A stretch of 64,000 nucleotides of DNA from contig NC_054741.1 in assembly GCF_018143015.1 (NCBI RefSeq), forward strand, positions 19,277,736 through 19,341,735. The letters are read 5' to 3'. This stretch comes from Lytechinus variegatus. Its lineage: Eukaryota > Echinodermata > Echinoidea > Temnopleuroida > Toxopneustidae. Below the pieces are notes generated by a model that saw only the letters and a program-made list of their open reading frames with translations, had not been told where the DNA came from and made no database searches. The stretch's first letter is position 1, and every line of letters starts with the position of its first letter. This document shows positions 49,301-58,800 of this stretch, one piece after another. Both the position numbers and the translations under genes were made by a program.

Positions 49301-51642
49301 TGATTACTTCTAAAAAAAAGGAATTCCTGACAAGATGCTGATTGCGGGCTGATAACGATGATGATGCTGATGATGATGATGACGATGATGATGACGCAAA
49401 GAAGGATGACAGGCGCTGCCGAATCGGTGAGGGGGTACGAAAGCGATCCGTGGCCCTATATTTGGCCTATATGTTGATAATGAAGAAGAAGATGATGGTG
49501 GTGGTGGTGATGATGATGATGATGAAGATGATGATGACGACGACTTAAATTGGAAATAACAATCTAACCATAATAAACTTTAGTAATCGTTATAAGAGGG
49601 ATCCAATCGATATTCTCTTTAAATTTTACATTATACAGTGCGTCTCAGAAAAAAACGAAACCGAGATTAAGCGATGATTTATCATATTTAATCATAAAAA
49701 AACAATAGACGAGTGACCTACCATTGTAAAGCTTAGAATCCCCTCTTTCATCTGATGTTATCTAAATTATCATCTGATACTACTTAGATTATTCCTCATT
49801 CACGCATGAGTGAGCAAAAACAATTTGAATAAAGGATACCAAAAACTCATTTTGGCGGGGGGATTCTGAATCTCAAAAAGAAAATCACATGCCCAAAAAG
49901 TTCAATATATGCTCTTCTATTTAATTCCTTAATCGCAAAAAATGGTCAAGAATTAAAAAAGTTATAATCCATCGAAACAATGATTGTATTTCCATAATTT
50001 CATTAAATAAACGTGTTTTCACCGGTTTCCCCACAGAATCTATCGCATGGTAAACAGAAGACTTAATGCTTGGCTGATCGTCAACAAAAACGGAGTGTCG
50101 AGTGAGTTTGAACGCTAGCCTGTAAAACCTCTTCATTTTATGAAATTATTAAAATTGAAGCCTTATTTCAAATAACCAGAACTTTGTTATTTCTTGACCA
50201 TTTTCTGTAATTGAGGTATCAAATAAAAGAGCAGATATTGAACTTTTTAAAAATGAGGTTTTCGTTTTGACACCCACATACAGCCTGCCAAATTACCTTT
50301 TGGTATCCCCTCTTCAAATTGCTTTTGTTCACTCATGCGTGAATTACAGATGAAAGAGGAGATTCTAAGCCTTACAATGGTAGGTCATTTGTCTATTGTA
50401 TTTGTGATTAAGTTATGATAAATCATCGATCAATCTCGGCTTCGTTTTTTTTTTTTTTGTGGGATGCACTTTATAAATTCGTTCCTGTTTATTTTACGAA
50501 GCTCTGTAATTTCTCTTTTTTTACATGGATATAGCGATCGTTGTTATCTCTGTAGGCCAGGAGTATACACTTTAAGAGTCGGCTCGGTCAACATTACTGG
50601 TACTAATGATGCAACGCAAGAACGAAACGCACAAAGAATCTTCGTTCACCCAAACTATAATTTCATAGACTTCGACAACGACCTCGCTTTGTTAAAAGTG
50701 GAAGTACCTTTTACCCTCTTTGACGATAAAGTGAACACGGTTTGTCTTCCGACTAATGAAACGGATGGTTGGGTTACAGGAGATAATGTAACAATCACTG
50801 GATGGGGAACACGGAAAAGTGACGGTAAGAAGAAAAAAAATACTTTTTTTTTGCATTTTGACGAAATATGCACAAGAAGACAAAAAGGGGGAGTTTTCGT
50901 TCTGCGATGCACGACGGATTCAACAACACAGCAAATGTATTGAAAATGTCCGTCAAGGCTGGGAGACCGGTGGGGGGGGCTTTTCTTGAAAGGTTGCGTT
51001 TAGACACTATTCTGGTCTCAACACATTTGGTAAATTAATGTATATATATATATATTGCAAAGAAATGGATGAAGAGAACAATGGTAGACGTAGCTTAAAT
51101 CAAGGTTCCCCAGAGCTATCTACCCTTTGGAAAAATTGGTTATGCCGAAAAATGTCTCCGCCGGGAATCGAACCCGGGCCCCCGGCTTTGAACGCCGGTG
51201 CCTTAACCACTAGACCACAGAGACGGGCTAGTGGCTAGGCCGACCGAGATCCGATTGACCGTCAGAAAGACAGATTTTCGACACTATACCAATTACCTTT
51301 GTCGGGTGAAGGTGGGTTTTGAAAAATGACAAGCCGTCATGCCTCAGCTGGATCAAAGCTATTGCTTCGATACAGTACACGTATGTGAGAAAGTATACAA
51401 ATGTGTGAAGCTATACATATACAACACCTTTGGCAACTCTTTTATTTAAATATTGCTGGGGGCCCGGGTTCGATTCCCGGCGGAGACATTTTTTCGGCAT
51501 AACAAATTTTTCCAAAGGGTAGATAGCTCTGGGGAACCTTGATTTAAGCTACGTCTACCATTGTTCTCATCCTTTTCTTTGTAATATTTAAACAAAAGAG
51601 TTGCCAAAGTTGTTGTACATGTATAGCTTCACACATTTATAT

Positions 51643-51677
<35 letters not shown>

Positions 51678-52771
51678 CAGGGGCGGATCCAGGATTTTGA
51701 AATAGGGGGGCGCCAGCGGCGAGGGAGCGAAGCGACCGAGCGGGGGAGGGTGTGGGAGGGGGGATACCCCCCTCCGACGGCAAGGACTTTTTCAAAAAAT
51801 CATGTCCAAAAGTCGTATTTTGAGAGCACCTTTAGAAGAAAAATGCACACTTAAATCACTGTAACTTCATGACTAAAAGACACATACTGACTCATTTAGG
51901 AGCTGGTTTCCAGTCACACACCGTATAAGCGGTCATTCAAAACATACATTTGGCAAAGGCTCTTCACTTGCTTGCACGAAAGTATTTTTATTCTCCCCCC
52001 CCCCCGTCACATAAAATCTTCGCTCCTTACGCTGACATATAGCTGCGGAGTGGGGTCGACTGGTGATTGAGAATATACAATTTTGCTCCTTGATAATTCG
52101 TTGGAATGATTGCTTCGGCGAAACTTAGTTGGGACTTGGGGCGCCCTGGATAATATGCCTCTGAATCTACCAGAAAGTGTAAAAGTTAGTTTACATTAAA
52201 TACAAATATGTCTGACCTATACATTTCAGTGAAAACGTACATGACCAAGGCAGAATGATAATGCTGCGCACGTGGCGCCCGATACAGGGCTTCATCTTTG
52301 AGTGAAGAATAATCTCGGGGATAGACATCATTCGCATCGTTGACACTTTCTCTCGCGATCTGTTACTTACAATTTACATGTATTTGCCATAAAGACGGAC
52401 AAACGCATGTTACAAAAAACACAAAATTTCGGGAAAAAATGATATCCAATCCAACATCTTCACACTGGTCACTGCACTGCAACTCCCGATTACAAGGTAG
52501 TGGTGCAACTTTCCAACCAATCGACTTGCGCGCCCTGGAATTTCGGAATTTACATATTGCAATACAGTATGACAGAGGTGCATTTGTGCGAACACAAAGG
52601 CCATGAGTGTAAGTTAAAATATAGTTTTGACTAGATCTAGCCCTTGAAATTGACTACATTGTACCAATCCAGTAAATATAACCATCAAAAAAAAAAAAAA
52701 AAAATCCGGCGAAAATAGGGGGGGGGGGGGGGGCGCGCGCCCCGGGGCGCCCCCCTCTGGATCCGCCACTG

Positions 52772-52826
<55 letters not shown>

Positions 52827-55800
52827 GTGTGTGTGTGACCCACTAACGCCCTATTTGTTTTTGATTGCAATAGAATTACTGGCACATGAAATAAGAATGG
52901 ACAGAATTATTAAAGGGATAAGTTTGGGGGAGTATGAAATAAGACAGGTCTTGTATGCCGATGATATGACAATTTTTTTGAAAGACATGGATTCAATAAA
53001 AAGGTTGCATTATATTTTTGATGAATTTGAAAAAGTCAGTGGCTTAAAGGTAAATATGGACAAGACACATTTTATGTACATGGGTAAGGAAAATGGAAAA
53101 AAACAAATGACCCTGTATATGTATTTGGCAAATATGTTAGGGAAGTTAAAATTTTAGGAGTAATATGTTCAGTTGACTTTAGATTAAAAGAAGATCTGAA
53201 TTATAAAGAAATATTAAGTAAAATAAAAAAGCTTTTAGGTTGGTGGAAACAACGGGACTTGACTATTATGGGAAAAATACATTTATTGAAAACATATGCA
53301 TTGACAAAGTTAAATTATGTTTCATCCATCCTTGTTGTCCCCTCATGGGTGTATATAGAAATCGAGAAATTATCATTTGATTTTATATGGGGAGGGAAAG
53401 ATCGTATTAAAAGAAAAATTATGTATCAGAATTATAATTGTGGTGGGGTTAAAATGATAAATTTTGAAATATTTGTTAGAACGCAGCGTATAATGTGGGT
53501 AAAAAGACTTTTGTATGGAGAAAGAAATCTGGGGTGGAAGTTATTTTTTTATTATTCCCTAAGTTCAGTTGGAGGAAGGTTAATTTTTCTATGTGATTAT
53601 GAAATGAAAAAGATAAAAAGTAAGTTGAATATTCCATCTTATTATTTGGAAATGCTAGATGCTTGGCAAAAGATTGATAATTTAAGACATTTCAATGGTT
53701 CTAAAAATCCAATCATTTTCAATAATAAGAATATTTGTATAGAAAATAAAATGATATTTGATAAAGATTTATTAGAACGAGGGTTAATATCATTGACAAT
53801 GGACATGTTAAACCAGTCGCATATTTTTTGAACCTTGGTATGGGAAGTGATCTTTTGTTTATAATAGGTGAAATATATCATGCAATTCCAAGTGATTGGA
53901 GAAATGATTTAGGTTCGATACAATTTTGTGAGATAGACTTAATTAATTATAATATAAACTTGCTTCTGTTGGGGAGGGAAATTAGCTTTAAGGAGGTATT
54001 ATCAAGAAAAATATATGAATATTTTATCAAAGAATTGCAAAAGTCATATGATTTACAGATAAGAGATGGACAAAATAATTATAATTATACAGAGAAAGAA
54101 ATTAGTGAATGTTTTTTTAGACCAAGAATAACATTATTAATCGGAAGACAGAGGGAATTTCAATTTAAGCTTCTGCATGGGGCAATTTACACTAAAGTTA
54201 ATTTGTTTAGATTTGGATTCGTTGAAGATAAACTCTGTTCGTACTGTAAACTGGAAACGGAAACATATTCACATATATTTTTGTCTTGCTTAAAGGTCAA
54301 ACTGATATGGGAAACTTTGATACAGCGATTTGAATTAGATGAAATAAAGGACTTGAATTGGCGGGATATATTTGTTGGTTTGTCAGGCAATACAAATAGA
54401 ATAAAAAGTTGTAATACTATTATCTTTATGGTAATATACATGTATATATTATTCATATACAGAAAGGAGGGGGTTTTACCAACCATTGACGATATACATA
54501 AACTTATTTTAGAATATAAGGATCAAGAAAAGAAAATAGCTATTAAAATGGGGAAATTAGGGCGGCACATGCAAAAATGGGAAACAGTAAAATTGTGACG
54601 AGGTTAAGTTGTAAGTCTTTATTTACTTGTAAGTCTTTACTTACTTTCAATATATGTAATGCTTCTCCCGTGAGCTTGTTATATTCAAAATTTTTCATCG
54701 AATTGTTTTGTACTTTTAAACATGATTTATTTATAATGAGTGTGAGCAGATCTTCTGGGCAGTGGTGTGTTGGGTGTGTGTGTGTTTGGGTGTGTTTGTG
54801 GTGGGGGAGGGGGAAGTTTGGTCTTTAAGAATTTTTATAATAACTGATTTCATTGATTTTTTTTTAAAGATATATATGACTCATGATTTTGTTAAGTTAG
54901 TGGAAAAAAAGTGAAAATATGAAGTGTAAAGTATTATATATGATTTGAAATGTTAAATTGAAATGTTATGTTCATGAAATCAGAATAAAAACATTATTCA
55001 AAACAAAAAAAGTGTGTGCGTGTGGGTGTGTGGGTGCGTGTGGGGTGCATGTGTGTAATATCATGCATAAAGACATAAAGACATTAACATGAACATTTCC
55101 TTCTATTCATCTTGCATGGATTTTTTTTTTTGTCTTCCTCCTCCCCGTCCATTTTTTAAAACAATAACGAATGGTTTCATTCGATAACAATGAACACAAG
55201 AAAATTCCGGGTAAAAAATATGGTCATCTTGCATCGATATCACCATCATGATTATGATCGTGTACTTCTTCTTTAGTATCAAGATCAGTGCTTCTCAACT
55301 TTTTTTAAAGATTGTCTCGACAATTATAAAGAGCATATTAGTGCGTAACTTTATGATCTTCTGATGCAGTTGCTGAGCCAGAAATTTAGGGGGTTTTATA
55401 CGGCGTATCGCGTACAATTGATAAAATGTTGCAATCGAGCATGGCGAGCAAGCACAAATTTCGACATTTTTATTACAAAAATTCAAGTTTGTGATAGATT
55501 TTGACACAATATTAAAAAATTATCATATTTCACCCTTATCCGTTTTTTTTTTTTTTTGCTTTTCTCGTTTTTCTCTTGGTCATGAAATATTTCAGGGCCA
55601 AGCCCCCTCCCCCATCTGGCTTTTTCCTACCAAAATACTCTTGGCTTTCCTGCACTCTTAGGATGTTTTGTGTTTAGGTGTCTCCGAAGCTCTGACGGTT
55701 TAAGCGCCTTCTTTGACAATAACTTCAGCACATTCGACACACATTGCTTTTGGTTTTGCATCACTGCGCAGTTATGACATATCCAAATTTAATGTATTCA

Positions 55801-58800
55801 GGGACATAATCAAAGGTTCACATCAAAGTTAAATCGAAACCATCATATATGTATGTATATCACAACATGTTACCTATAGGCGTGCCTTTAGCTTTTTTGA
55901 CCAACGGAGACCGATTAAACATACCATTTTCGGACATTTTAGAACATGATGAATAAACCGTAACTTTCTCCTTATTTTTTTTTTCTTCTCTGGAGCTTCT
56001 CGCGGCCCACCTAAGAGAGCTTCGCGGCTCACCATTGGACTGCGGCCCAGTGCACCGTTTGAGAAGCGCTGATCAAGATAATACTTGGCATATGGATTCA
56101 TCACAGATATTATGATGTTCGACCGTAAATTATTGGGAGATCTGATAACGCAAGCCACCCCACTTAATATAATGGGACGTATATCCCCCCCCCGTGATCG
56201 AAACCAGTGGTATACACTGTGGCAGTTGATTAAATGAAATTCCATTTTTGTTTGGATGATATTGGCTCATAACAACAACAACAATGATAATAATGGTAAT
56301 GATAATAATAAAGATAATGATAATAATAATGATAATAACAATAATAATGATGATAATAATAATGATGATGATGATGATGTTATTGATTTGTATTTCAATC
56401 CTGATGACTATCTCAGTCGTAGAGGTTGGTATTGCAGTCGTCGAGTCACATAGTGAACTCTTGTAAGATACACTGGCGTACGGATCGCTTTTGGCACTTG
56501 ACACCATCATCCCCCCCCCTCTGCCCACCCACACACCCTCACACACACACACACATAGAATTCCGCGACCAAGACAATGAAAATAAGAAAAAGGAACGAA
56601 AATCCCAAAACAAGTGGGTGGAATGTGATATTATTTTCTGAATTAAAATAATTAAATCAAATTACATTTTTTAAAAGAAAAGTTATTTTCGCTCGCTCGC
56701 AACTTTGTTTTACAATTTCCGCCTCACACGCAGTGGCGCATGCATGCACTCCCATTTCTTTTGGCTCATTATAGGTCACTTACTAGATAGATAATACAGT
56801 ATTTCGATAATGAATTTTATATAATATGGATTATGGGTTCTCCTTTCTGCAGTGCTTGGCTTGACACATAGAATTCCGCGACCAAGACAATGAAAATAAG
56901 AAAAAGGAACGAAAAAGAAAGGACAAGTGGGTGGAATGTGATTTTATTTTCTGAATTATATTTCAAAATTACATTTTTTTAAATATTTTTTTTTCGCTCG
57001 CTCGCTCGCAACTTTTTTACCATTTCCGCCTCACACGCAGTGTCGCATGTATACCATGCACTCCCATTTCTTTTGGCTCACTAGGTCACTTACTATAGAT
57101 AGATAATACAATATTTCGAGGGTATAATGGATTTTATGTAATAAGGATGATGAATTTTCCTCTCTGCAGTGTCTGACCGCCCTGACACTCTTTATGAGGC
57201 AATCGTTCCTATATATAACTGGACGAAGTGCACTCAGTCCACGAAATTAAAGACAAGAGGCTTCGTCACCGAGAATATGATCTGTGCTGGCTATGATGAT
57301 GGTAAAGCTGATTCTTGTCAGGTGATCATTGCTCTAAGTTTGAGTTTGACTTTGTTTGGGATTCCGTCAGGGTTCGTAAAAAGTCTGAAAGGATTGCAAG
57401 GATGGAAAGAAAGTTCAAAAAACATTTTTCGTTCTCGAGAAGTAGTTTTCATGTCATATTGAACCCATGAACGTTCAATTAATTGTTTTTGATGGGTGAA
57501 ATTTTCAAACAAAAATGTAACCAGCATTTGCAAAACAGTCTCCATTAATTTATGAAAAATTGACTGTGGGGATCGGATTTTAATATAATTCAAACTTCAT
57601 GTGCGACATTATAAGCCTACTCTATAAATTTGCAGTACGTAAGTTTATCCAGTGTTCGCGTGTTTTTTTTTGCTCGATTATTTTGATAATTTAAAATTGT
57701 TGATATTATACTATCTTCATGTACAACTTTTTGTCTTCATTTTTTTACCCTTAAAGGGCGACAGTGGTGGTCCCATGGTATATTTCCTCGATGATGCAGA
57801 CCAGTATTTTCAGATCGGTGTGGTGAGTTGGGGTTATAAGTGTGGCAAACGTGAAGCACCCGGTGTTTATACCAGGCTGACACGTTACGAAGATTGGATC
57901 CGGTCGTTCGTTACCACACCAACGCAAATTTCATGTAAGTTCAGCAAAAATTTTCAGGGAATCCAACCAAGATGGATAGTTCTTTAAAGGTTAAGTTCAC
58001 ACAGAGAAATGATGATCTGAATAAACAGAGAAAACTCAAACTAGCATAACGCTGAATATTTCATCGAAATCGGATGTATAATAATAATCACAACAAATCA
58101 AATCAAATCAAATCGGAGCTACTAAATCAATGTAACTTTGTACAATGAAAATACAATTATACGCATGTAATGGACATTAAATCAAAATAATATAGCCTCT
58201 CGCACTCTCTCGTTGCCAGTGGAACAATAAAGAAAATGGTTTCACTTACCGATCAGAGATAAAGAAGATGTCTTCAAAGAATGATTAAGATTGAGTATAA
58301 TGAATAGCACAATTAATGTAATGTCCATTGTTATATTATATTCAGGGGAAGAGTCCAAGTCATTCATTCAATACTTCACGTTGTTGTCGTAGCATGGGAT
58401 TGGTCGTAGTGGTCGGCGTCGTGGCGTTGACGATGGCATCTTGTCATGTTTCCAGTTAGTTTCATTGTCATCTGTGTTGTCATCGATGTCCTTGTCCTAT
58501 TGTTCCTCCGTCTGTATCGTCCGTCTGCTCTTCCGTCTTTGTCTTCCGTCTGTGTGTTTCTGTAGTGCGGTAATTGTAGTCGTTGATTTTTGTCATCCAA
58601 TGTAGCTCAAGTTCTAACAGGGGTTCATGCCAGTGCAGAAACTTGTAGGATAGATGATATCTTGATTAAACTGTCTTTTCATGAGAGCAATTCTCAGTCT
58701 TTTCTCGAAGCACATATCCATAATAAAAATTAAGCGTTTCTCTATTAGAAAACCGGGTTCTCCGCCATATATCATGTTGTGTTACAGGAAGATGAATGTA

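Noticed and set aside
50464-50943. Single-exon reading of the protease segment including the upstream 30 codons and the tail after 50824
   Set aside because: The upstream part is intron and transposon sequence; the acceptor at 50554-50555 and donor at 50825 give an exon that joins in frame on both sides.
51154-51224. Selenocysteine tRNA
   Set aside because: The anticodon is UCA, but the molecule has a 7-bp acceptor stem, 5-bp T stem and a four-base variable loop, unlike tRNA-Sec with its long variable arm and extended acceptor-T stack.
58376-58600. Arg/Thr-rich minus-strand frame downstream of protease exon 5
   Set aside because: Low-complexity composition, no start or splice support, and it lies inside the last protease intron.
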